60,618 nt of DNA from Candidatus Gordonibacter avicola (GTDB taxonomy: Bacteria > Actinomycetota > Coriobacteriia > Coriobacteriales > Eggerthellaceae). Below are positions 14,978-22,675 of the stretch, one piece after another. The stretch spans positions 1-60,618 of the forward strand of contig DXGM01000034.1 of the NCBI GenBank assembly GCA_019113915.1. Direction: 5' to 3'. The number at the start of each line of letters is the position of its first letter. Within the stretch, counting starts at the first letter, position 1. Both the position numbers and the translations under genes were made by a program. A model generated the notes under the pieces. The model made no database searches. It was not told the DNA's origin and saw only the letters and a program-made list of their open reading frames with translations.

Positions 14978-17722
14978 TTATGCCTTGTAGACCTTGACGG
15001 CCACCGAGTTATTCAAGTTACCCATCATGAAACCAATGTCGCGTTCGTCATCGTTGAGCAGCGTGTTGTAGTGCGGGCCCTCGTGCGCGAAATCCACCAG
15101 ACCGGCGCCCTTCGCGCCCCACTTGCCGGAAATGGCCAGCGTCGAGGGGTGAATCATCTCGGACAGATGCAGCACGCCCGAGGTTTTGCCGCCGTACATG
15201 GACTCAATCACCACTTCGTCGCCTTCGGCCAGGCCCAGTTCAGCGGCGCGCGCGGGTGCCAGCAGCACCTTCTTCAGGTTCGGGTCGAAGTGTTCCTCCA
15301 CGTCGTGCAGCCAGTGGTTGTACGACAGACCCGACGAGTCGTTCACCTGGAAGTGCGTCTTGAACTGCAGTACCTTGAAGGGGAATTCCTCGGTGGGATG
15401 CATGCCTTCGAACTCGAAGAACAGCGGCGCGGCCGAGTACTGGCGCAGCACTTCGTCGATGTCGGCGTGCGGGAACTCGATGTTGTTCTCGGCCAGCATC
15501 TCACGCAGCATGCGCGCGGAGCGAGCGTTGTAGCTAAAGTACACGGGGATGCGGTATGCGTTCTCCGGGTGCCAGTGCCAAATGTAGCTGGACTTCACGT
15601 CGGGCAGCTCATAGCCCACGACGGCGCATTCGCTCACAGCGTCCCAGCCGTCGCCGCCGAACTGCGTCTTCAGCTTGCGTTCGACCACGTCAGCGTAGGT
15701 GTAGGGCTCCTTCGGACTGAGCGCGAACTCCTCAGCAATGCCACCGGGCTTGTCGGGCAGGAACTTACCCTGGAAGCCCTTGTTGGCAATACCCGTCATC
15801 TTCGGCAGAATGCCCAGCGCGTGTGCGTACTGAATGAGCAGGTCTTCCTGCTGGCGCGTGTCGAACACGGGCTCCACCACCGGCTTGCGCGCCTCAATAA
15901 TACGCAGGCGGCGGCTGTAGTCGGACGTGCCCTTGTTGGAAATCCACGTGGCGTTCCACAGCGCGTAACGCTCAAGCGCGTGGTGCTCGGGCAGCACGAT
16001 GTCGGCGAACTGCGTCAATTCATCCATCCAGAGCGAAATGGTGAACGTGAACGGAATCTGCTTGAGCGCTTCCACCACCGGCTCGGGGTTGGAGTTCGAA
16101 CGCAGCGGGTTGCCGCCGCCCAGCACCATGTACACCTCGGGCTTGTAATCCAGGTAGTAGCTCTCCGGGTCCACGGCCGCGCGCCACACCAGCTGCATGA
16201 CGTGCAGCTCGTGCGGGTAGAAGCATTCCAGCTTGTAGCTTTGCGGCGGGAACGACAGTTTCTCCTGGCCAAGCACCTGGTTTTTGAAGTTGTCGGACGC
16301 GGGCGGAACCAGCAAGCCGTCGGCATCGGTTTTCATCACGTGCAAGTCGCCGTGCTCCAAGCCCAGGCTGCCACCGGGGACGTCAATGTTGCCCAGCAGC
16401 TCGTTCACCACTTCAATAGCTTTGAACAGCTCCACGTTCAGCGGGTTCGAGTTCGCACCGCGGCCGGGCGCTAGCGCCATGGCCGGGCGGAAGGGGAACG
16501 TCTCGCCGTCAATTTCAATGGTGGAGCCAATGCGGGCGTAGTCCACCAGCTCCTGCGCAATGCGGCGCGTAGTGGTGGCGGGCACCGTGGTAACCTCTTC
16601 GGCCCACTCGGGCGTCATGTCCACCACGTAGTCCTTGATCAGCTGCAAGCAGGTTTTTACGCGCTTGCCCTGCACCTCATATTCGCCGAACAGCGCATAC
16701 GTGTCGCCGACGGAGGTGTCGAACGGCACGGCCGCGTTGGCGGCCTGGTCCCACACGAGCGGCTTGCCCGTGGCCGGGTCGCGCACGTAATCCTGGAAGC
16801 ACACCTTCGTGCCCTTGAGCGTTTCATACGCGTCTTCCACCAGGTAGGACGAGTTCGTGCGCACCTTGAGGAAGTGCTCGTCGCAGCGGCCAATTTCGTG
16901 CAGCATCACGTTCACGATGGCCCAGCACATGGCCACGTCGGTGCCGGGCGCGATGGGCACCCACTCGCCCGTCTGTGCGGAGTTCGTCTTGCGCGGGTTC
17001 ACGCAAACCACTTTCATGCCGCGCGCGACGGCGTCCACGTACTCCTTCGTGTTCTGGTGCGCGAGGCCCCACTCGTCGCCGATGGAGCGGCCCATGAGCA
17101 GCAGATAGTCGCAGCGCTCCATGTCGCACTTGTCCACCTTCGTGCCTTTGGTGGCCATGGGGCCGAAGTGGTCGGCGCACAGCGGGCCGGAGGTGGTGAG
17201 GCCGTTCGGCGTGCCGAAGGGGCCTTCGAAGATGAGACGCTTGAACGAGTCCTCGTTGCCGAAGCCGGTCTGCGTGAACAGGCCGCGCGGGTCTTTCTCC
17301 ATGCATTCCTTGAGCTTTTGCGTGGTAATTTCCATGGCCTCGTCCCAGGTGATTTCCACCCAGCCGGGATCCACGTCGAGACCCTTTTCGGGGTTCGTGC
17401 GCTTGAGCGGCTTCTTCACGCGGTAGGGATGGTACAAACCACCCAGCACCGACAGGCCGCGCGGGCAGAGTCGGCCCTGGTTGGTGGGCGATTTCGGGTC
17501 GCCCTTGATTTCCACGGCCACGCCGTCAACCACTTTCACCTGCGTGCCGCAGATGGGGTTGTGGCAGGCCGGGCACGTGGCTGGCTTCCACTCTTCGGTG
17601 GCGGCGGCGTGTGCTTGCGCGCCGGGAGCGAACCAGGTTGTGGATGCGCCGGCGCCGAGAGCGGCAGCTGCGCCGAGGGCGGTGGCGCCTTTCAGAAACG
17701 AACGACGGGACAGGGATGTCAT
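14978..17722 (-). CDS. Tat-exported molybdopterin oxidoreductase catalytic subunit
   Basis: A 914-residue DMSO-reductase-superfamily enzyme. A Tat signal (SRRSFLKG, residues 5-12, then a hydrophobic Ala-rich stretch) sends it outside the membrane. A [4Fe-4S] site is formed by Cys50, Cys53, Cys57 and Cys86 (CPACHNPIC ... GRLCPRG). Cys182 (TTSGPLCADHF) is the likely Mo ligand. That suggests polysulfide/thiosulfate/arsenate-type reductases rather than Ser-ligated DMSO reductases, but the substrate is not readable. ATG 17722 is fixed by the Tat motif and the GAGGAGG before it; the open frame continues to 18322 without meaning. It overlaps the NrfD stop by ATGA and precedes the ferredoxin subunit. 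Confidence 0.93.
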   Translation of the reverse strand: MTSLSRRSFLKGATALGAAAALGAGASTTWFAPGAQAHAAATEEWKPATCPACHNPICGTQVKVVDGVAVEIKGDPKSPTNQGRLCPRGLSVLGGLYHPYRVKKPLKRTNPEKGLDVDPGWVEITWDEAMEITTQKLKECMEKDPRGLFTQTGFGNEDSFKRLIFEGPFGTPNGLTTSGPLCADHFGPMATKGTKVDKCDMERCDYLLLMGRSIGDEWGLAHQNTKEYVDAVARGMKVVCVNPRKTNSAQTGEWVPIAPGTDVAMCWAIVNVMLHEIGRCDEHFLKVRTNSSYLVEDAYETLKGTKVCFQDYVRDPATGKPLVWDQAANAAVPFDTSVGDTYALFGEYEVQGKRVKTCLQLIKDYVVDMTPEWAEEVTTVPATTTRRIAQELVDYARIGSTIEIDGETFPFRPAMALAPGRGANSNPLNVELFKAIEVVNELLGNIDVPGGSLGLEHGDLHVMKTDADGLLVPPASDNFKNQVLGQEKLSFPPQSYKLECFYPHELHVMQLVWRAAVDPESYYLDYKPEVYMVLGGGNPLRSNSNPEPVVEALKQIPFTFTISLWMDELTQFADIVLPEHHALERYALWNATWISNKGTSDYSRRLRIIEARKPVVEPVFDTRQQEDLLIQYAHALGILPKMTGIANKGFQGKFLPDKPGGIAEEFALSPKEPYTYADVVERKLKTQFGGDGWDAVSECAVVGYELPDVKSSYIWHWHPENAYRIPVYFSYNARSARMLREMLAENNIEFPHADIDEVLRQYSAAPLFFEFEGMHPTEEFPFKVLQFKTHFQVNDSSGLSYNHWLHDVEEHFDPNLKKVLLAPARAAELGLAEGDEVVIESMYGGKTSGVLHLSEMIHPSTLAISGKWGAKGAGLVDFAHEGPHYNTLLNDDERDIGFMMGNLNNSVAVKVYKA

Positions 17723-18837
17723 GCGGGCACCTCCTCGGTGTCGATTGCGGGAACGGTCGCGGGTGCGGCTGCGGGTGCGGCGGCTGCGCGCTTGGCGAGC
17801 AGCGTGGTGCCGGCGGCGTACACCAGCATGCCGATGCCCACGGCGCCAGCGAACACGACCACTTCCACGATGTCGAAGGCGGGCGCGCCGGGCATTTCGA
17901 GCTCGGGAACTGCGGCGATGGACTGCGTGCCCCAGAAGATGGCCAGCTTCAGCAGCGGAATGGCCACCACGGCCAGGATGGCGGCAGCGCGTGCGGCAAT
18001 GGTTGACGCGAGCGGGGCCACCAGCGCGACAACGGCCGCGACGACGGCGCACGCAAGGCCCAGCCAGAACAGCGGATGCGCGGCAATAGCGGCGAACTGG
18101 CTGCCCAGCACCGTGCCAGCGCCGGCGTTCAGCACCACGTCGAACGCGAGCGAAGCTGCGGTCAAAAGCGCACCGGTTGCGGTGAGCGCGCGCCAGGCGC
18201 GACTTTCGGGCTTGAAGGCCACGATGACGGCGGCCGCCAGCGTGCCTGCCTGAATGAGCGCAGGGCCAGCGCCCAGCAGCACACCCCAGGCGTCCTTGCC
18301 GCTGCAGGTGGTGAGCAGCCACGCTTCCACAGCCAGAAGCACCAGGCCAGTGATGATGCCCACGACGGCCAGCGCGCGACCAGCTGTTTCACTGCGCGCG
18401 AGAAGCACGGCAACAATGGTGAACACAATGCACAGCGGCAGCACGATAGCGTCGAAGAACACGGGCGACGACGGGTTCGCCGACGCGTACGCCAGCATGA
18501 TGGCCTGCGGAAACCCGAGGTCAACCACAATAAGAACGGATGCAGCCACAAACGCCGCGCACGCCACGGCGTACAACTTCGCCATGAGCGCTCCGTCCAT
18601 GAGTCCCGCCGTGCGCGCAATGCCGCCCACAACCAGCAGTCCCGCGCCGACGGATGCCAGCGTGTAGAACAGGGCAATGTAGAAACCCCACGGGTACTGC
18701 GATGCGCCGGCCATCGACTGACCAGCCATTTGGAAGATAAACGCCGCGATGCCGATAACGGCCAGCGCCGCGCCGACAATCCAAAACGGCTTCGGCACGC
18801 CGCAAACGAGACGCCCTTCCGAGCTCTCTTGCTTCAT
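17719..18837 (-). CDS. NrfD/PsrC-type membrane anchor subunit
   Basis: A 372-residue integral membrane protein with about nine or ten transmembrane helices (WIVGAALAVIGIAAFIFQMAG, WGFYIALFYTLASVGAGLLVVGG, and so on). WGFYIALFYTLASVGAG matches the quinone-site helix of NrfD/PsrC proteins. The C-terminus is Ala/Pro rich. It should exchange electrons between menaquinol and the ferredoxin subunit. It is the first gene of the operon (anchor, catalytic, ferredoxin) and its TGA overlaps the next ATG. The start has GAGGG near ATG 18837. A promoter with two palindromes lies upstream at 18866-18923. Confidence 0.9.
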   Translation of the reverse strand: MKQESSEGRLVCGVPKPFWIVGAALAVIGIAAFIFQMAGQSMAGASQYPWGFYIALFYTLASVGAGLLVVGGIARTAGLMDGALMAKLYAVACAAFVAASVLIVVDLGFPQAIMLAYASANPSSPVFFDAIVLPLCIVFTIVAVLLARSETAGRALAVVGIITGLVLLAVEAWLLTTCSGKDAWGVLLGAGPALIQAGTLAAAVIVAFKPESRAWRALTATGALLTAASLAFDVVLNAGAGTVLGSQFAAIAAHPLFWLGLACAVVAAVVALVAPLASTIAARAAAILAVVAIPLLKLAIFWGTQSIAAVPELEMPGAPAFDIVEVVVFAGAVGIGMLVYAAGTTLLAKRAAAAPAAAPATVPAIDTEEVPA

Positions 18838-18865
18838 GGTCCCTCCTTTGAACCTCTCCTCTTAG

Positions 18866-18923
18866 TTGACTTATCAATTGACAAGTCATTGCATAGAGTA
18901 CGAGCCTGATATTGACATGTCAA
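18866..18923 (-). promoter_or_regulatory. promoter and double operator of the respiratory operon
   Basis: On the minus strand TTGACA (18918-18923) is followed after 17 bp by TACTCT, a plausible -35/-10 pair. The -35 is half of the perfect palindrome TTGACATGTCAA (18912-18923). A second near-perfect palindrome centred on CAATTG spans 18867-18888, just downstream of the -10. The same TTGACATGTCAA stands before the MarR gene at 20844-20855, so MarR repression is the simplest reading. Confidence 0.65.
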
Positions 18924-19184
18924 GTATTAAGACGTATCTTTTTCATTGGCGATGTTGAGAGGAAGTCCCATTAACAGCGATGATTTTTTCGTTGCAAGGA
19001 AATGGCGAAGCGGAAATTTTTGGATAAGTTACCAGGAGCAACAGGGCACTTTCGCCAAAGTTTTCGAACGAATTTTTGGCGCGAGGGCAGAAGCACTGCT
19101 GTGAGCTGAAAGCACGTGCGCCCATGACTAACGCATGGGAATGCGATTGCTGGGGAATACTATGTTGAGCGTAAAGGGGAAGCC
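18924..19184. other. divergent intergenic region before the TorD gene
   Basis: About 260 bp of AT-richer sequence between the respiratory operon promoter and the divergent chaperone gene. A TACTAT box near 19158 could serve the chaperone gene. No repeat or RNA was recognised. Confidence 0.3.
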
Positions 19185-19931
19185 ATGAGTGAAAACATGA
19201 ACGTGACAGCGGTAAGCACAACCGAGAATGAATACCTTGAAGCACTCAACGCGGCGGCGTTTTACGATTTCGCTGCTGAAATGCTGCTGACGCCGCTTCC
19301 GGCGCCTGGCCACAATGAAATTGTGGGAGTGGCTTCGCGCGTTCGTCTGCTTTTTGGCGAAGCGGCGCACGATGAGGACGCCTTGCCTGGCGTGCGTGAG
19401 TGGGTGGCTTGGTGTAAGCAGGTGGAGAATGCGGACGCACAAGCGGACGAAGGAGAACCGGAGGCGCTTGAGGCACTGCAGCGCGAAACGGCTGTTGATC
19501 GGACGCGCCTCAGCCGCGGCGTGGATGAGGCGGGACCGCTCCCCCCTTATGAGACCTACTGGCTTTCTTCTCCTGATGGCGATGGTGCATCGTCACAAGG
19601 TCGTCTGTCGGGCATTGCCGATGCGTACGCCCAAGCCAACGTGCATTTTGGTGGCGAACATGCCGAACGCGATGACTTCCTTGGTGTCGAGCTCGCCTTT
19701 TTGGCGCACCTTGCCCACCGCGAACTGACCGCCCTCGAAATCGGCGACACCACCGCAGCCCTCACCGCCCGCACCCAACGCGAAACGTTTGAGCGCGAGC
19801 ACCTCTTCACCTGGCTCTCCACGTGGTGCACGTCAGCCACCCCCCACGCCACAAGCACCTTCTTCCCTCCCTTCCTCACCCTCCTCAAGACATGGGCAAC
19901 CCCCGAAGAAACCAACAGCACCCCCAATTAA
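19185..19931 (+). CDS. TorD/DmsD-family redox enzyme chaperone
   Basis: A 248-residue cytosolic chaperone of the TorD family that binds the Tat signal and immature catalytic subunit until the Mo cofactor is inserted. Diagnostic segments are LPPYETYW (about residue 122), DDFLGVELAFLAHLAHRE (about 160-178) and FEREHLFTWLSTWC (about 200-213). AAGGGG precedes ATG 19185. It is divergent from the NrfD-DmsA-DmsB operon and is the natural partner of its Tat-exported subunit. The TAA stop lies in an 8-bp tandem repeat. The family assignment is firm, specificity is inferred from position. Confidence 0.88.
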   Translation: MSENMNVTAVSTTENEYLEALNAAAFYDFAAEMLLTPLPAPGHNEIVGVASRVRLLFGEAAHDEDALPGVREWVAWCKQVENADAQADEGEPEALEALQRETAVDRTRLSRGVDEAGPLPPYETYWLSSPDGDGASSQGRLSGIADAYAQANVHFGGEHAERDDFLGVELAFLAHLAHRELTALEIGDTTAALTARTQRETFEREHLFTWLSTWCTSATPHATSTFFPPFLTLLKTWATPEETNSTPN

Positions 19932-19969
19932 CGAATTAACGAATTAACGAATTAACGAATTAACGAATT
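19926..19969 (+). repeat. 8-bp tandem repeat (AATTAACG)x5
   Basis: Five tandem AATTAACG units at 19926-19965 plus a partial unit. It begins at the last codon of the TorD gene and supplies its stop. Because 8 is not a multiple of 3, successive TAA triplets fall in all three frames. Confidence 0.9.
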
Positions 19970-20003
19970 GTTGCACGCGTTCGGTGGGTGAGCGCGTGCA
20001 AAA

Positions 20004-20019
20004 TGTTTCACGTGAAACA
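20004..20019. promoter_or_regulatory. parS: parS site 3
   Basis: Exact TGTTTCACGTGAAACA in the AT-rich gap between the TorD and MarR genes, both of which end toward it. Confidence 0.9.
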
Positions 20020-20361
20020 TTCACTTCGCCATGCAAAAAGTGGCAGGTCACAGCGCCGCCGGCATTCTCGATCACGTGTTCCAACCGAAAAACAATCGAA
20101 AAATGGATGAAAAAACAATTACATAGATAAAAAAACGATCGCTTTTGGGAATGAAAACGTAAGCAAAAAAGAGTGCGCAAAAAGGAAGACCCCTTAAATG
20201 GCGTTCGAATAAATGGTGCGGAAGAATAATTGAAATGAAAAAATCGTTGGATTTAGTTTTTTGGATTTTTTATTGTGTGATATTCGAGTCCACAAAAAAA
20301 ATGCCTGCCGGTTATAAGATGATTAAAATAATCATCTATAGCAGCGCGCTTGCGTTCTCTT
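20020..20361. other. AT-rich gene-free region between convergent genes
   Basis: About 340 bp, strongly A/T rich, with no credible ORF. An inverted repeat AGATGATTA/TAATCATCT (20317-20337) with loop AAA lies next to the MarR stop and could contribute to termination, though no U-run follows directly on the minus strand. A long A-run at 20293-20301 follows. Nothing else was recognised. Confidence 0.4.
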
Positions 20362-20802
20362 TTATTCAGGGAGATTTAGTTTGGCAAGGAGTTGTTTGAG
20401 GGTGCGGCGTTCTTCGTCGGTGAAGTTGGCGAAGGCTTGTTCTTCCCATTGCCAAACGAGGTCATCCACCAGGCGCGCAAGTTCGCGACCCTTCGGCGTG
20501 AGACGCAGCGTGTGGCGGGCGCGATTGGTGGTGGAAGTTTCCACCGTGATATAGCCTTTTTTAGCCAAGCCCTTAGCGGCACGCGTGATGAGCGCGGGGT
20601 CTCGGAATTGGCGCTTCGCGATGTCGCTTTGGCTCACGAACATGTCGGGGCCGTCGTGATGCACCAGGTAGATGAGCACCGGGTACTCAGATTGACCGAT
20701 GCCGTGCTCCTTCAGCAAATTTTGCATGTGCTGCTGATAGCGTGTCACGGTGTACACGAGGCGCTGGGCAAGATTCTTATGTGGACGGTCGGTATCAGGC
20801 AT
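20362..20802 (-). CDS. MarR-family transcriptional regulator
   Basis: A 146-residue winged-helix regulator. The HTH lies at about residues 58-80 (VSQSDIAKRQFRDPALITRAAKGLAKKGYI), followed by the wing (TTNRARHTLRLTPKGRELA) and a C-terminal dimerisation helix. It would bind a palindrome as a dimer, with release by a small ligand. TTGACATGTCAA lies 41 nt before its own ATG 20802, and the same sequence overlaps the -35 of the respiratory operon, so it probably represses itself and that operon. Confidence 0.9.
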   Translation of the reverse strand: MPDTDRPHKNLAQRLVYTVTRYQQHMQNLLKEHGIGQSEYPVLIYLVHHDGPDMFVSQSDIAKRQFRDPALITRAAKGLAKKGYITVETSTTNRARHTLRLTPKGRELARLVDDLVWQWEEQAFANFTDEERRTLKQLLAKLNLPE

Positions 20803-20842
20803 GTCGCCAGTTTATCACAGCCGCCCGTAAATTCGCCTTCTT

Positions 20843-20856
20843 ATTGACATGTCAAT
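20843..20856. promoter_or_regulatory. palindromic operator before the MarR gene
   Basis: Perfect 14-bp palindrome ATTGACATGTCAAT. On the minus strand its TTGACA half can serve as the -35 of the MarR promoter. It is identical in the central 12 bp to the palindrome at 18912-18923. Confidence 0.65.
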
Positions 20857-20862
20857 TATTTT

Positions 20863-20953
20863 CCATAAAAGAGCGATAGCGAACGTATTAGTTAGCGCGA
20901 AGCGCGTCACACTTTTTGTAAAGCAGGAGGGGGCTTTTGTAGCAGCCCCCTCA
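20863..20953. repeat. family A repeat, solo unit with hairpin
   Basis: Contains CCATAAAAGAGC, then GTTAGCGCGAAGCGCGTCAC, then a hairpin GAGGGGGCT/AGCCCCCTC (20927-20952). The same order occurs at 28694-28812. It lies just after the citrate synthase gene and its hairpin may help terminate that gene. Confidence 0.7.
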
Positions 20954-20973
20954 AAAAACAGCAGTCCCGCTCC

Positions 20974-22320
20974 CTATCGTTCGTCCATTGGGACGAAGGG
21001 GCGCTTTCCTTTGCGGGTGGATTTGTATGCGGGGCGAATGATGCGCTTGCCGGCGACAATTTCCTCGAAGCGGTGCGCGGCCCAACCCGACATACGGGCG
21101 CACGCAAACAGGGGCGTGAACAGGTCCTCCGGAATACCCAGCATCGAATACACAAAGCCGGAGTACATGTCCACGTTCGCACACATATCCTTGCTGGTAC
21201 CCTTTTCGCGCAGGATGACTTCGGGCGCCAGGCGCTCAATGTTCTCAAGCAGGCGGAACTCCGCCTCAAATTCCGTACCCACCGCCAGCTTCCCGGCGAA
21301 CTGCTTGCAAATAATAGCGCGCGGGTCGGACTTCGTGTACACCGCGTGACCCATGCCGTACACCAGGCCCGTCCGGTCATACGCCTCCTTGCGCACGATC
21401 TTCGCCAGGTAATCGGCCACCTGACCCTCGTCCGACCAATCGGTCACGTTCTCCTTGATTTCCTGCTGCATGGCCAGCACCTGATGGTTCGCGCCGCCGT
21501 GTTTGCGACCCTTCAGCGAGCCAATAGCGCCCGCGTACGTGGAGTACGCGTCGGTATCGGACGAGGTCAGCACGCGCGTGGTGAACGTGGAGTTGTTGCC
21601 GCCGCCGTGCTCGGCATGCAGGCACAGCATGACGTCCAGCATGCGCGCTTCCTCAGGCGTGAACTGGCGGTCGGGGCGCAGCATGGACAGGATGGTCTCG
21701 GCCGTGGATTGACCGGGGATAAAGCGGTGCATGATCATGGATTCGTTGTTGTAGCGTGCGCGCTTCGCGTAATACGTCAGCACCATGATGCGCGGCAGGC
21801 GCGAAATAAGCGAGATGGCGGTGTGGATCTCGTGGTGCGCCGAGCGATCCTCGGCCTCCGGGTCATAGGCGTACAGCAGCAAAATGGTGCGCGCCAGCAC
21901 GTTCATGATGTCGGGCGGCGTGTCGCGCATGATCATGGAAGCGGTGAATCCGTCGGGCAGTTCGCGCTCCGAATCCAACACGCTGATGAAACTGTCAAGC
22001 TGTTCTCGCGTGGGCAACTCGCCCATGAGCAGGAGATATGCCACCTCTTCGTAATTGAAACGGTGCTCAACCGACGGGTCGCCCAGAAGGTCGTAAATGT
22101 CGTAGCCGCGGTAGCGCAGCGAGCCCTCGTCGGCACTCTTCTCGTTATCGGACACCACGTAGCCGTGCACGTTCGCGATGTTCGTCAGGCCGGCCACCAC
22201 GCCCGTTCCGTCGGCGTTGCGCAGGCCGCGCTTCACGTCGTACTGGTCGTAGATGGCGGGGTCAATGGTATTGATAGTCTTGAAGTTCTTGTAGAGGGCG
22301 ATTTTTTTCTCTTCCTGCAT
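20974..22320 (-). CDS. gltA: citrate synthase
   Basis: A 448-residue cytosolic enzyme condensing oxaloacetate with acetyl-CoA. Catalytic elements are visible: LHAEHGGGNNS near residues 235-245 (first His), YGMGHAVYTKSDPRA near 345-360 (second His) and CANVDMYSG near 400 (Asp). Length is at the upper normal range. GGGAGG lies 7 nt before ATG 22320. It stands alone and could also be a 2-methylcitrate synthase, since motifs alone do not separate them. In this lineage it most likely feeds a partial TCA branch for glutamate synthesis. Confidence 0.93.
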   Translation of the reverse strand: MQEEKKIALYKNFKTINTIDPAIYDQYDVKRGLRNADGTGVVAGLTNIANVHGYVVSDNEKSADEGSLRYRGYDIYDLLGDPSVEHRFNYEEVAYLLLMGELPTREQLDSFISVLDSERELPDGFTASMIMRDTPPDIMNVLARTILLLYAYDPEAEDRSAHHEIHTAISLISRLPRIMVLTYYAKRARYNNESMIMHRFIPGQSTAETILSMLRPDRQFTPEEARMLDVMLCLHAEHGGGNNSTFTTRVLTSSDTDAYSTYAGAIGSLKGRKHGGANHQVLAMQQEIKENVTDWSDEGQVADYLAKIVRKEAYDRTGLVYGMGHAVYTKSDPRAIICKQFAGKLAVGTEFEAEFRLLENIERLAPEVILREKGTSKDMCANVDMYSGFVYSMLGIPEDLFTPLFACARMSGWAAHRFEEIVAGKRIIRPAYKSTRKGKRPFVPMDER

Positions 22321-22675
22321 GCATACCTCCCTGCGTCATGGACAGCCTCCGCCCGACGCCGCGCAACGCATCTGCGGCCGACGGGGGCCGGGAAGCGAAA
22401 CTGAGGGCGGGGAGATCGGAGGGGTCGTCCGTTCGTGCTTTAGTATGATAAAGGGTCATCGCTTCCCGAACCAGTACGTTTAGGCGAATAGCAGAGGGAA
22501 TCCGGACGAAGGCGTGTTACCCTCTACCGAACTGGGCGAATCTGAAGCCGCACACGGGATGCCGCTCACCAAACGATGACGGTTCGCCCCCGGGTACGTG
22601 GAGGGCGCGCGTCGTGCCCTAGAATGCGGAAGGCAACGTGACCGCCTGCCCGTCCTCCAGAAAGCGAGGTTCCCG
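22321..22675. other. divergent intergenic region between citrate synthase and the ABC system
   Basis: 355 bp. On the minus strand TTTATCATACT around 22440-22450 may hold the -10 of the citrate synthase promoter, giving a leader of about 110 nt. A TAGAAT box at 22620-22625 may serve the plus-strand gene. GGGAATCCGG was checked against cobalamin riboswitches and does not fit. Confidence 0.35.

Noticed and set aside
17723..18322. Open frame extending the catalytic oxidoreductase subunit by 200 residues
   Set aside because: It lies antisense-like within the nrfD gene, is compositionally odd (Arg/Ala rich), and the Tat motif and GAGGAGG fix the start at 17722.
22490..22570. Cobalamin-type riboswitch upstream of the ABC system
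   Set aside because: GGGAATCCGG suggested it, but the B12 box and the surrounding stems are missing.
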